From an uncultured Candidatus Planktophila sp. (GTDB taxonomy: Bacteria; Actinomycetota; Actinomycetes; Nanopelagicales; Nanopelagicaceae): a stretch of DNA of 21,617 bases. Below the pieces are notes generated by a model. The model ran no database searches. It worked only from the letters and a program-made list of their open reading frames with translations, and was not told where the DNA came from. Shown one piece after another: positions 1 through 7,432 of this stretch. Where the stretch lies: positions 1 through 21,617 of the forward strand of contig CALJUA010000089.1 in the NCBI GenBank assembly GCA_937975715.1, read 5' to 3'. The position numbers and the translations under genes are program-made. How positions within the stretch are numbered: position 1 is the stretch's first letter; every line of letters starts with the position of its first letter.

Positions 1-1571
1 TCTCGCCATGGGCGGGGGACTGCAGTATTTACAAGAATGACTTTCTTTTCATTTTTGAGGGCATCAAGGATGTCGACAACTTGCTGCTCTGTCAGTGCAT
101 TGTTGTTGCCCATATTGAGAACTACAGGACCATCAGGAGCATTGGCTCTGTCATGCAGAATCGCCTGCAATAGCTCTGGTGCCTGACGCCCCACATGGGC
201 ATTAACCAGTGAAACAGTATGACTTTCAGCGAGCACGCTCTTGATTCCGAGAATGACTGAATCACCGGTGAGCCAGATCCCATCCTTTGTTGCTGAAGTC
301 GCGGTATTACCTGACTCAATGTTTTCAATGAGAGCGGCACGTTTTTCTTCACCAATCATGATTGCGCGTGCACTGACCACCGTGATTGATCCAATGAGAA
401 TTGCAACGACAGCTGCTACGGCAATAGTTTGCTTCTTCTTCTCAGATTCAGTGCGGTACTTCAAGCCCTTTATCCAGTAGCTCAAGACTCCGCGACGAAC
501 AGGAAGCTCGATATAACGCAATGAAATATCGGCAAGTGCAAAGACAATCAAAATTCGCAGCGAATACATCGCCCATGATGCACCTGCAAGATCGACCTTT
601 GGGCGGGTTACTTGGAAGATTACCCAGTGCCAAAGATAGATTGCATAGGAACGCTCGCCGATCCAGAGTAAGACTCTGTTCTGCAAGATTGGGGCGAAGC
701 GAGATGCTGGATGAACAATTGAAGTAATGATTGCAGCGGCGAAAAGTCCGGCTAATGGAAATGCAATTTTGTAGAGCGCAGGTTTTGTCTCATCAATTAA
801 TAAGAATGTGGCGAGAATTCCTAAGAATCCGAAGACTCCAATGCCATCAATAAAGTCTTGTGCCTTCTTGCTCACATCTGTTTTGAAATTCTGTGGAATC
901 CAGCTGACCGCGAGAGCGGCACCAAGAAAGAGGCCGATGCTGTGCGTGTCGGTTCCGAAGTAGACGTGACTCACCTTTGATGCATTGGCGGCATCGAGAG
1001 AGAAGGAGACTGCCATCAAGGTGATTCCTGAAACTCCAGCAATTGCTAGAGAGATAATCGAGATGCGCTTCTTGCCGAAGAACTTAAGTATCAGAAGAAG
1101 AATCAACGGCCAGATCAGATAGAACTGAGCTTCCACCGCGAGAGACCATGTGTGCTGCAGTAAAGGTGGACGACCGATTGCTTCAAAGTAATCAAGGTGA
1201 TGGCCCACAAGCCACCAATTCATAGAGCCAGTCAGCGCAAATGGCGTATCTATCAGGAAGCGTTTGATGGTGTCTGGCGCCCAGATGCCCACTGCAATTG
1301 CAGTTGTAATAAGCATGAATGCGAGGGCTGGAAGTAGGCGACGCACGCGGGCGAGATAGAAGGCGCGAAGATCGAGTCCACCGCTGCGTTCGATTGAATC
1401 AAGCAACAAACGCGTGATGACATAACCGGAGATAACAAAGAAGAGATCAACTCCGAGGAAGCCACCGGGAATCCATTTGAAACCTAAGTGATAGAAGAGA
1501 ACAGCCATCACTGCGATGGCGCGAAGTCCATCAATTGCAGGTATGTATTGGATACCGCGTTTGGTAGCCAT
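1..1571 (-). CDS. Acyltransferase-3 (OafA/YrhL-like) membrane protein with C-terminal SGNH domain, partial
   Basis: The minus frame is open from ATG at 1571 to the window edge (523 codons seen; the C-terminus is missing). The N-terminus reads YIPAIDGLRAIAVMAVLFYH, the hallmark of acyltransferase-3 proteins that move acyl groups across the membrane onto surface polysaccharide or peptidoglycan. It is followed by GGFLGVDLFFVISGYVIT, an Arg-rich RVRRLLPA segment, HTWSLAVEAQFYLIWP and about ten hydrophobic segments. After the last membrane segment (codons about 405-425) comes an extracytoplasmic region with WLTGDSV (SGNH block I, catalytic Ser) and NMGNNNAL (block III, Asn). This two-part layout is typical of O-acetyltransferases such as OafA and OatA. 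The acceptor cannot be told from sequence. It starts only 5 bp after the stop of the coiled-coil gene, so the two are probably co-transcribed. Confidence 0.9.
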   Translation of the reverse strand, partial: MATKRGIQYIPAIDGLRAIAVMAVLFYHLGFKWIPGGFLGVDLFFVISGYVITRLLLDSIERSGGLDLRAFYLARVRRLLPALAFMLITTAIAVGIWAPDTIKRFLIDTPFALTGSMNWWLVGHHLDYFEAIGRPPLLQHTWSLAVEAQFYLIWPLILLLILKFFGKKRISIISLAIAGVSGITLMAVSFSLDAANASKVSHVYFGTDTHSIGLFLGAALAVSWIPQNFKTDVSKKAQDFIDGIGVFGFLGILATFLLIDETKPALYKIAFPLAGLFAAAIITSIVHPASRFAPILQNRVLLWIGERSYAIYLWHWVIFQVTRPKVDLAGASWAMYSLRILIVFALADISLRYIELPVRRGVLSYWIKGLKYRTESEKKKQTIAVAAVVAILIGSITVVSARAIMIGEEKRAALIENIESGNTATSATKDGIWLTGDSVILGIKSVLAESHTVSLVNAHVGRQAPELLQAILHDRANAPDGPVVLNMGNNNALTEQQVVDILDALKNEKKVILVNTAVPRPWR

Positions 1572-1576
1572 AGAAA

Positions 1577-2380
1577 TTACTTGCGCTTAGCTGGAGACTT
1601 CTTTGCAGCGCTTTTCTTTGCGGCGCGCTTTGGTGCATCTAAAGCTGGAGCGGTGCGACGACTTTCAACCTTGATAGGTTCTTTGCGACGGACTGTTCCA
1701 TCTTCATTAAGAGTGTCGTTAACCATCGCCTGCATATTTGCGAGTCGAGCAAATGCTCCATCAAGGCGTTGGCGTGATTGCGCAATAGCTTGCTCTGCAG
1801 CCACAAGAGCCTGAGACTGAATGCGATAGAGCTTTTCAGATTCAGCAATTACCTCAGCCAACCAACGGCGATACTCAATAACTTCATTTGCTGCATCAGC
1901 AACAATTCGCTCACCTTCACGACGTGCAGCTGATGCAACGGCTGCTGCTTCGCGACGCTTGGTATCAATGATCGATTCTGCTTCACGTGTAGCTTCATTG
2001 ACGAGATCTGCTGCTTCAGCTTCTGCAGTAGAGATGTACTTGCGACCACGGGCTTCGGCGCCGGAGAGAATGCTGCGCGCCTTAGTCTCAGCGCTTTCTA
2101 GAATATCTTTTGCATTGCGAGTTGATTCATTGATCAAACGCTCTGCTGAAGCGACCGACTTTGCTTCACGAGCTTGCGCTGACTTGATCATCATCATCGC
2201 AGTTTCAGTTGCGAGAATCTCAAACTCTTCTTTACTTAATGAGGTGATATCGCGGCGAGAGCGGAGATCGCTGAGCTGTGATTCGAGTTCGCGGATGCGA
2301 TCGACAGGGTTGCCTGTTGGGGTGCGCTCAGATTCCTCGCGGAAGCCCACCCAGTTGAGAAAGTCCTTCTTCTCTGCCAT
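1577..2380 (-). CDS. Cytoplasmic Ala/Glu/Arg-rich coiled-coil protein with Lys-rich tail (DivIVA-like, unassigned)
   Basis: A 267-residue protein with no signal peptide or membrane segment. Residues about 25-45 form a short heptad region (RIRELESQLSDLRSRR). Residues about 60-215 are an almost unbroken Ala/Glu/Arg/Lys helix with repeated AE-A-AA patterns, as in DivIVA/Wag31-type scaffolds or ATP-synthase-b-like helices. The last 15 residues alternate AAKK/SPAKRK like a histone-H1 tail, suggesting contact with nucleic acid or another polyanion. I do not recognise a named family; a DivIVA-like role in envelope growth is inference, mildly supported by the acyltransferase gene that starts 5 bp downstream. 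No strong ribosome-binding site is visible; a weak GGGGAT lies about 6 bp before ATG. The upstream gap holds the two palindromes at 2484-2546. Confidence 0.75.
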   Translation of the reverse strand: MAEKKDFLNWVGFREESERTPTGNPVDRIRELESQLSDLRSRRDITSLSKEEFEILATETAMMMIKSAQAREAKSVASAERLINESTRNAKDILESAETKARSILSGAEARGRKYISTAEAEAADLVNEATREAESIIDTKRREAAAVASAARREGERIVADAANEVIEYRRWLAEVIAESEKLYRIQSQALVAAEQAIAQSRQRLDGAFARLANMQAMVNDTLNEDGTVRRKEPIKVESRRTAPALDAPKRAAKKSAAKKSPAKRK

Positions 2381-2483
2381 TGATAATCCCCAGTACTTAA
2401 AAAACGCTTCTACCGAATATTCCTTAGGGGCATAGGTTAGGGCATTACTAGGAGAGGCGAAATCGCCCCTCAGCGTGGACGCA

Positions 2484-2504
2484 CTACCTTGAGCGGTAAA
2501 TTGC
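2484..2504. repeat. Imperfect copy of a palindromic 21-bp motif
   Basis: TACC-N6-GGTA core, matching the copy at 2526-2546 in 17 of 21 positions and starting exactly 42 bp before it. It lies about 104 bp upstream of the coiled-coil gene start, so it could be an operator half of a pair. Confidence 0.5.
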
Positions 2505-2520
2505 CCTAGAGCCTTTCAGC

Positions 2521-2546
2521 GCGATTTACCTCGAACGGTAAATCGC
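2521..2546. repeat. Perfect 10-bp inverted repeat overlapping the hemolysin III stop
   Basis: GCGATTTACC, a 6-nt spacer, then GGTAAATCGC. It covers the last codons and stop of the hemolysin III gene. No T-run follows on either strand, so it is not a standard intrinsic terminator; it could be an operator or an RNA stem. Confidence 0.65.
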
Positions 2547-3191
2547 GAAACAGATTGCCAGGTATTGGCTGATCCACGCAGCGAGAACGAAGATGTGGAA
2601 GAGCTCGTGGAAGCCGAAGTATTTAGCTGCGCGGCCTGGTTTTTTCAGGGCGTAGAAGATTGCACCGATTGAATAGAGAAGTCCTCCAATAAGAATTGGA
2701 ATCAGCACCCATAAGCCACCACGGTCATAGAGCTGAGGTGTGTAGACAATTGCAACCCAGCCGAGAACCAAGTAATTAGCAACATATAACCAACGAGGTG
2801 CACCAATCCAGAAGACGCGAATCGCAACACCTGCAAGTGCACCGGTCCAGACAATTGCCAACATCAGATTGCGATCTTGTGGTTCAAGAAGCGCTACTGC
2901 AAATGGTGTGTAAGAACCAGCAATCAGCAAGTTGATATTGGCGTGATCCCATCGGCGCCACATCTTCTTCTTTGCTGGAGACCAAGGTACGCGGTGATAA
3001 ATCGCTGAAACGCTGAACAGCATGATTGCCGTGATGGAGTAAAGGGCAACAGCAAACTTCAGCGATTCTTTACTTAAGATGAAGAGAACTAAAGAGGCGA
3101 TGATGACCGCTGGTGTTGCACCTAAATGAAACCAACCGCGCAATTTTGGCGGTACTACCGTGGTCGTATCTGGCGTGGCGTCTTTACTCAT
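2526..3191 (-). CDS. Hemolysin III family (YqfA/HlyIII, CREST superfamily) membrane protein
   Basis: A 221-residue protein of usual family length with seven predicted membrane segments. It keeps the presumed metal-binding pattern of the family: SAIYH (Ser62, His66), WDHANI (Asp82, His83) with GSYTP just after, and HELFH (His195, His199) near the C-terminus. Bacterial HlyIII proteins belong to the same superfamily as alkaline ceramidases and adiponectin receptors, so a membrane-lipid hydrolase role is possible; true haemolysis is doubtful for a free-living actinobacterium. It follows the MFS gene by 9 bp in the same direction. A TAGGCT hexamer sits 6 bp before its ATG and may give an extra leaderless start. 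The stop codon lies within the palindrome at 2521-2546. Confidence 0.9.
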   Translation of the reverse strand: MSKDATPDTTTVVPPKLRGWFHLGATPAVIIASLVLFILSKESLKFAVALYSITAIMLFSVSAIYHRVPWSPAKKKMWRRWDHANINLLIAGSYTPFAVALLEPQDRNLMLAIVWTGALAGVAIRVFWIGAPRWLYVANYLVLGWVAIVYTPQLYDRGGLWVLIPILIGGLLYSIGAIFYALKKPGRAAKYFGFHELFHIFVLAAWISQYLAICFAIYRSR

Positions 3192-3197
3192 GGCCTC

Positions 3198-3203
3198 AGC
3201 CTA
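3198..3203 (-). promoter_or_regulatory. Candidate leaderless -10 element for the hemolysin III gene
   Basis: On the minus strand TAGGCT is followed by 6 nt and then the ATG. It overlaps the TAG stop of the MFS gene. The 15-nt block including ATG matches the one at glyA in 13 positions. Confidence 0.35.
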
Positions 3204-4412
3204 AGGGATTGTAAGGTTTCTGACCGATTTAACAGTCAGAGATGCGCATGCTGCGATAAATGTGAGCGTTCCTGTCGCAATCAGCATGGCGCTCACCCCA
3301 AAGTGTCCGGCAAGGGGACCGGCGATCACAATTCCGATAGGTGCGATTCCGTAAGAGCCCAGTGCGTCATATGCATTCACTCGTGAATACGACTCTTCCG
3401 GAATATGACTCTGCATTGATGTGGCCCACGTAACCATGAAGAATTCGATGGTGAGTCCACTAAAGATTGCTGCAAGGATACAAATAGCGAGAGGAGCTTC
3501 AAAGGCGAGTGCAAAATCCCAAATTACAGAGATGGCAATCAGCACCATGGAGATATAGAGCGGCCTCTTAAATTTCATCTTTAAGACAATGAAACCACCA
3601 AGCATCATTCCTGCGGTCATTCCAGCCAAGTTGAAAGACCAGTAACGAGGCCCGGTTTCTGGGTCATTAAAATTCAACGGTCCAAGAATTTGAAGCATGG
3701 ATTCAAATGACATATTAATAATCGCAAAGGTCAGAACCATGGTTACAACCCACGAGCGAGAGATGAACTCTCGCCAACCAACCTTTAAATCATGAATGAT
3801 GCCAGGGCTTTCAATTCGAGTTTTACTTGGAAGGTTGATATTCCAGACAAGCAAACCAGCGATAAAGAATGAAATCGCATCAATAAGCAAAGCCCATCCG
3901 GCGTTGAAGGTCGCTACGAGAATGCCGCCGAGCAAAGTGCCTGAGATATATCCGATGTTGTTCATCAGACCAATGACAGCATTACCTTCCTGAAGTTTCT
4001 CCTTGGGAAGGATTTCCGGAAGTACGCCCGACATGGCTGGCCACCAGAGTGCATTGAGAACCCCAAATAGGGCACCCATCACTACAAGAATCCAGATATT
4101 TGGGAATCCGAGAATAAATGAGAGCGCACTGGTAGCTGCGAGCAAACTTCCAATTACATCGCTACCGCCAACGATGCGATTGCGCTGGAAACGATCTGCG
4201 ATAACTCCGCCGAAGAGCATGAAACCAATCAGAGGGAAGTAGCGAGCTCCCATGACAAGGCTTAAATCTCCACCATCCGAACCCTTAATACTGAGAACTC
4301 CATAGGCCAACGCGATCGGGGACATGCCATTTCCAACATTGGAGATAAAGCGAGATGCCGCAAGATATGAAAAACCTTTATGGGCACGGAGTTCCTGAAT
4401 TTGTACTCGCAT
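3201..4412 (-). CDS. MFS transporter, EntS/MFS_3-like exporter
   Basis: A 403-residue protein with about twelve hydrophobic segments. The loop after segment 2 carries GGVIADRFQRNR, the MFS motif A (G-x3-D-R-x2-R-R type). The N-terminus (FSYLAASRFISNVGNGM) and overall pattern resemble the MFS_3 group that contains the enterobactin exporter EntS and macrolide pumps. The substrate is unknown and nothing nearby suggests a siderophore pathway. It is divergent from the arsenic genes with only 71 bp between the starts, and the hemolysin III gene follows it closely. ATG at 4412 has no ribosome-binding site but has TACTCT 6 bp upstream, fitting leaderless translation. Confidence 0.85.
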   Translation of the reverse strand: MRVQIQELRAHKGFSYLAASRFISNVGNGMSPIALAYGVLSIKGSDGGDLSLVMGARYFPLIGFMLFGGVIADRFQRNRIVGGSDVIGSLLAATSALSFILGFPNIWILVVMGALFGVLNALWWPAMSGVLPEILPKEKLQEGNAVIGLMNNIGYISGTLLGGILVATFNAGWALLIDAISFFIAGLLVWNINLPSKTRIESPGIIHDLKVGWREFISRSWVVTMVLTFAIINMSFESMLQILGPLNFNDPETGPRYWSFNLAGMTAGMMLGGFIVLKMKFKRPLYISMVLIAISVIWDFALAFEAPLAICILAAIFSGLTIEFFMVTWATSMQSHIPEESYSRVNAYDALGSYGIAPIGIVIAGPLAGHFGVSAMLIATGTLTFIAACASLTVKSVRNLTIP

Positions 4413-4418
4413 TGAACA

Positions 4419-4424
4419 AGAGTA
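4419..4424 (-). promoter_or_regulatory. Candidate leaderless -10 element for the MFS gene
   Basis: TACTCT on the minus strand, then 6 nt, then ATG. A second A/T-rich hexamer, TATAAG, lies 6 nt further upstream, so the exact element is uncertain. Confidence 0.35.
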
Positions 4425-4470
4425 CTTATAAATGCCACCTTGAGTTCACTACTTGTCTACCTGACGCCGT

Positions 4471-4476
4471 TAATAT
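4471..4476 (+). promoter_or_regulatory. Candidate leaderless -10 element for the arsenic operon
   Basis: TAATAT is followed by 7 nt and the ATG at 4484. No ribosome-binding site is present between them. No clear ArsR operator was recognised in the 71-bp gap. Confidence 0.5.
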
Positions 4477-4483
4477 TTGGGCC

Positions 4484-5524
4484 ATGCAGAACGTCGAGGA
4501 AAAAAAGCATTTATCCATTCGGGATCGATTCCTGCCGATCTGGATTCTTCTTGCTATGGCAATTGGCCTCGGGGCAGGTAAAGCTTTTCCTGACTTTGAT
4601 TCACTCCTTAGTGCGATACAAGTAGATGGAACATCACTTCCTATCGCGATAGGACTCTTTCTCATGATGTACCCAGTACTCGCCAAAGTACGTTATCAAG
4701 AGATGAGCCACATTCGGAGCGATAAGAAATTACTAGTTTCCTCTCTGATCCTCAATTGGATTATTGGGCCAGCACTTATGTTTGCTCTTGCTTGGACATT
4801 TCTGCCGAATGATCCGACATTTAGAACAGGTCTGATTGTTATCGGCTTAGCTAGATGCATCGCCATGGTTTTGATTTGGAATGATCTTGCCTGCGGAAGT
4901 CGCGAGGCTGCAGCGCTGCTCGTTGCAATGAATTCAATCTTTCAGGTTGCCGCGTATGCACTTCTGGGAACTTTTTATCTCACCGTTCTTCCAGGCTGGT
5001 TGGGTCTTGAGCAATATGACATTAATTTCTCCACGAGTGCCATTACAAAATCAGTCTTGATTTTCTTGGGAATTCCCTTGGTCGCTGGTTATTTCACACG
5101 TAAGTTTGGCGTGAAAGCAAAAGGTGAAACTTGGTACGAAAATTCATTCATCCCCAAGATTTCTCCATGGGCACTCTACGGACTGCTCTTCACAATCGTC
5201 ATGATGTTTGCGCTTCAGGGTGAGCAAATTATCAATGCACCAGGAATCGTTTTTCGAATTTCTATTCCGCTTTTGATTTACTTTTTCATTATGTGGAGCT
5301 TCTCCTACTTCTTTGGCCGCAAGGTGGGTCTCAATTATGAGAAGGCGACAACCCTCGCTTTTACTGCTGCAGGAAATAATTTTGAACTTGCAATTGCCGT
5401 CAGCATTGGCATGTGGGGAATCAACTCGGGACAAGCTCTAGTGGGAGTAATTGGCCCACTTATCGAAGTTCCAGCACTGGTTGGTCTGGTCTATCTCTCG
5501 CTCTGGCTACGAAAGAGGTATTAA
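4484..5524 (+). CDS. acr3: Arsenite efflux permease, ACR3 family
   Basis: A 346-residue protein (typical ACR3 length about 350) with about ten membrane segments. It carries GLARCIAMVLIWNDLACG, with Cys125 matching the arsenite-binding Cys of characterised ACR3 pumps and a second Cys137. It also has TAAGNNFELAIAV, where Glu301 matches the conserved glutamate. It exports As(III), driven by the membrane potential or proton gradient. The frame is open back to ATG 4355, but that start would overlap the divergent MFS gene by 58 bp and add an unrelated N-terminus. ATG 4484 has TAATAT 7 bp upstream and begins right before the usual cytoplasmic N-terminus. arsC follows after 1 bp. No arsR regulator lies in the window. 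Confidence 0.93.
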   Translation: MQNVEEKKHLSIRDRFLPIWILLAMAIGLGAGKAFPDFDSLLSAIQVDGTSLPIAIGLFLMMYPVLAKVRYQEMSHIRSDKKLLVSSLILNWIIGPALMFALAWTFLPNDPTFRTGLIVIGLARCIAMVLIWNDLACGSREAAALLVAMNSIFQVAAYALLGTFYLTVLPGWLGLEQYDINFSTSAITKSVLIFLGIPLVAGYFTRKFGVKAKGETWYENSFIPKISPWALYGLLFTIVMMFALQGEQIINAPGIVFRISIPLLIYFFIMWSFSYFFGRKVGLNYEKATTLAFTAAGNNFELAIAVSIGMWGINSGQALVGVIGPLIEVPALVGLVYLSLWLRKRY

Positions 5525-5525
5525 T

Positions 5526-5918
5526 ATGAAAAAGACAATCATGTTTGTCTGCGTACATAACGCAGGACGTTCACAGATGGCAGCGGGCTTTATGCGCGAA
5601 CTCGGCGGTGACCGAGTGGAAGTTCTCTCAGCTGGCTCTGCACCGAAAGATTCCATCAACCCAGTTGCAGTAGATGCAATGGCAGAGCTTGGAATTGATA
5701 TTGCAAATCAGAAGCCAAAGATCCTTACTCCTGAAGCGGTTCAACAATCTGATGTCGTCATCACAATGGGTTGCGGAGATGCCTGTCCTTACTACCCAGG
5801 AAAACGGTATGAGGATTGGAAACTCGATGATCCTGCAGGGCAGGGGATTGAGCCGGTCCGGGCTATCCGGGATGAAATTAAGTCTCGGGTAGAGGCGCTG
5901 TTCGCAGAAATTCTCTAA
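5526..5918 (+). CDS. arsC: Arsenate reductase, low-molecular-weight phosphatase fold
   Basis: A 130-residue protein that reduces As(V) to As(III) for the pump encoded just upstream. The P-loop CVHNAGRS gives the nucleophile Cys9 and Arg15 (C-x5-R), and LDDP near residue 100 supplies the general acid. It has Cys83 and Cys87 in MGCGDACP. Thioredoxin-linked ArsC proteins have a resolving pair about seven residues apart, while the closely spaced pair with CP-Y-YPGKRYEDW looks more like actinobacterial mycothiol-dependent enzymes, so coupling to mycothiol/mycoredoxin is likely but inferred. The ATG at 5526 is preceded by AAAGAGG, a good ribosome-binding site overlapping the end of acr3. A longer in-frame start at 5451 lies inside acr3 and is rejected. 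Confidence 0.93.
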   Translation: MKKTIMFVCVHNAGRSQMAAGFMRELGGDRVEVLSAGSAPKDSINPVAVDAMAELGIDIANQKPKILTPEAVQQSDVVITMGCGDACPYYPGKRYEDWKLDDPAGQGIEPVRAIRDEIKSRVEALFAEIL

Positions 5919-5936
5919 AATCACTAATTCCACAAG

Positions 5937-5973
5937 AAAAGTGCCCACTCAAAATTCTTGAGTGGGCACTTTT
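5937..5973. terminator. Bidirectional intrinsic terminator between arsC and metY
   Basis: A perfect 16-bp stem (AAAAGTGCCCACTCAA and its complement) with a 5-nt loop, A-run on one side and T-run on the other. It serves the converging arsC (plus) and metY (minus). Confidence 0.93.
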
Positions 5974-5983
5974 GATTTTTCAA

Positions 5984-7294
5984 TTATTTTGAAGCAGCAA
6001 ATCCAACTTCAAGATCCGCCTTCAGGTCTTCAACATTCTCAATTCCAAGGCTGAGTCGTACCAACCCTGGTGTTACACCTGCAGCCAGTTGCTCTTCTGC
6101 TGATAGTTGAGAGTGCGTTGTAGTCGCTGGGTGGATGACCAGTGAACGGACATCGCCGATATTTGCAACATGGCTAAAGAGTTTGAGAGATTCAACAAAT
6201 TTCTTACCCGCGGCGACTCCTCCCTTAAGTTCGAATGAGAGAACTGCACCCGGTCCCTTCGGTGCGTACTTATTGGCAAGTGCGTGCCATGGCGATGATG
6301 TAAGCGCTGCATAGTTGACCTTCTCAACGCTTGGATGCTTCTCTAACCAGGTAGAAATTGCCTTTGCATTCTCAACATGGCGCTCGATACGAAGTGAGAG
6401 TGTTTCAAGACCCTGTGCCAGTAACCACGCGTTAAATGGTGAGACTGCTGCTCCGACATCACGAAGAAGTTGAAGACGAATCTTAAAGATATATGCAAGA
6501 TTCGCACCGAATGCGGAACCAACTCCGAGAGCTTGTGCGAAGACGAGGCCGTGATAACTAGGGTCTGGCAAGTTGAAGCCAGGGAAACGATCTGGATACT
6601 TCGCATAATCAAACTTTCCAGAGTCAACGATTGCACCTACAACTGCATTTCCATGACCTGATAGGAATTTAGTTGCAGAGTGAATAACTACATCGGCTCC
6701 GAATTCAATTGGCTTGATGAGATATGGGGTTGCGACTGTGTTATCAACAATGAGTGGAACGCCGACTTCATGAGCGACATCTGCAACAGCTGCGATATCG
6801 AGAATTTCATTCTTTGGGTTAGCGATCGTCTCGCCGAAGAAAGCCTTTGTATTAGGGCGAACTGCTTTGCGCCATGACTCTGGATCAGATGGGTCATCAA
6901 CAAAGGTAACCTCGACACCAAACTTTGGAAGCGTGTAGTGGAAGAGATTGTAAGTTCCACCGTAGAGGCTAGGGCTTGAGACGATGTGATCGCCTGCCTC
7001 TGCCACATTGAGAATTGCAAAGGTTGTTGCAGCCGATCCCGATGAGACGAGCAGTGCGGCAACTCCACCTTCAAGTGCAGCTATGCGTTGTTCAACTGCA
7101 TCCTGTGTTGGATTCATGATGCGGGTATAGATATTGCCAAGTTCTGCAAGGCCAAAGAGGTTCGCTGCATGCTCGGTATCGCGGAATTGATATGCCGTTG
7201 TCTGATAGAGAGGTAGTGCGCGTGCACCAGTAGTTGGATCGGGAACTTGTCCTGCGTGTACTTGCAAAGTCTCAAATGAATATTGTTGTGTCAT
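5984..7294 (-). CDS. metY: O-acetylhomoserine sulfhydrylase (aminocarboxypropyltransferase)
   Basis: A 436-residue PLP enzyme of the Cys/Met-metabolism family that makes homocysteine from O-acetylhomoserine and sulfide. The N-terminus (FETLQVHAGQVPDPTTGARA, then LYQTTAYQF) and length are typical of MetY rather than of the shorter MetB (about 385). Visible sites: YTR at 57-59 (phosphate contact), VDNT (Asp184) and HSATKFLSGHG with PLP Lys209. A GGAGAG ribosome-binding site lies 5 nt before ATG and is buried in a 7-bp stem (see leader). It ends at the shared terminator. No metX or metA is in the window. A cystathionine gamma-lyase-type activity is possible within this superfamily but less likely given the long internal segment around residues 230-260. 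Confidence 0.9.
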   Translation of the reverse strand: MTQQYSFETLQVHAGQVPDPTTGARALPLYQTTAYQFRDTEHAANLFGLAELGNIYTRIMNPTQDAVEQRIAALEGGVAALLVSSGSAATTFAILNVAEAGDHIVSSPSLYGGTYNLFHYTLPKFGVEVTFVDDPSDPESWRKAVRPNTKAFFGETIANPKNEILDIAAVADVAHEVGVPLIVDNTVATPYLIKPIEFGADVVIHSATKFLSGHGNAVVGAIVDSGKFDYAKYPDRFPGFNLPDPSYHGLVFAQALGVGSAFGANLAYIFKIRLQLLRDVGAAVSPFNAWLLAQGLETLSLRIERHVENAKAISTWLEKHPSVEKVNYAALTSSPWHALANKYAPKGPGAVLSFELKGGVAAGKKFVESLKLFSHVANIGDVRSLVIHPATTTHSQLSAEEQLAAGVTPGLVRLSLGIENVEDLKADLEVGFAASK

Positions 7295-7420
7295 GGTAAC
7301 TCTCCAATGAAGGGACGTTGTGATGGAGAGAGGAAAGTAACAAAATTATTTGGAAAGTTCTCACGAAGAGTTAGTTCCTGCAAACAGGTTGCAAGAGTGA
7401 TGAGCTTCTGTCCTTATTGA
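7295..7420 (-). promoter_or_regulatory. Structured metY leader with sequestered ribosome-binding site; S-box-like core
   Basis: Read on the minus strand, the RNA contains GCAACC, a CCTG/CAGG hairpin with a 4-nt loop, then GGAACTAACTC. This resembles the GCAACC...GGTGCTAATTCC core of SAM-I type riboswitches, framed by CTCATCAC and GTGAG. Just before metY, CTCTCCA (7330-7324) pairs perfectly with TGGAGAG (7306-7300), hiding the ribosome-binding site. An upstream CTTTCCA (7357-7351) can pair with the same segment using one G-U pair, so alternative structures are possible. The P2/kink-turn part of a normal S-box is not visible, so assignment to a known class is uncertain. Confidence 0.45.
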
Positions 7421-7432
7421 AATATCGCAAGC

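Noticed and set aside
1959..2435. 158-codon plus-strand open frame opposite the coiled-coil gene
   Set aside because: Antisense shadow of a repetitive Ala/Glu/Arg-coding sequence; Ser/Arg-rich product and no ribosome-binding site.
2430..2450. Possible iron-box (IdeR/DtxR) at AGGTTAGGGCA
   Set aside because: Only one half of the dyad matches; the second half is absent.
2521..2546. Palindrome as intrinsic terminator of the hemolysin III gene
   Set aside because: No T-run follows the stem on the minus strand, and a related copy lies 42 bp away, which fits paired sites better.
4355..4483. N-terminal extension of acr3 to ATG 4355
   Set aside because: It would overlap the divergent MFS start and adds 43 residues unlike ACR3 proteins; ATG 4484 fits the family length and has a -10 element at leaderless distance.
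5451..5525. N-terminal extension of arsC into acr3
   Set aside because: The P-loop must lie near the N-terminus; ATG 5526 has a good ribosome-binding site and gives the usual 130 residues.
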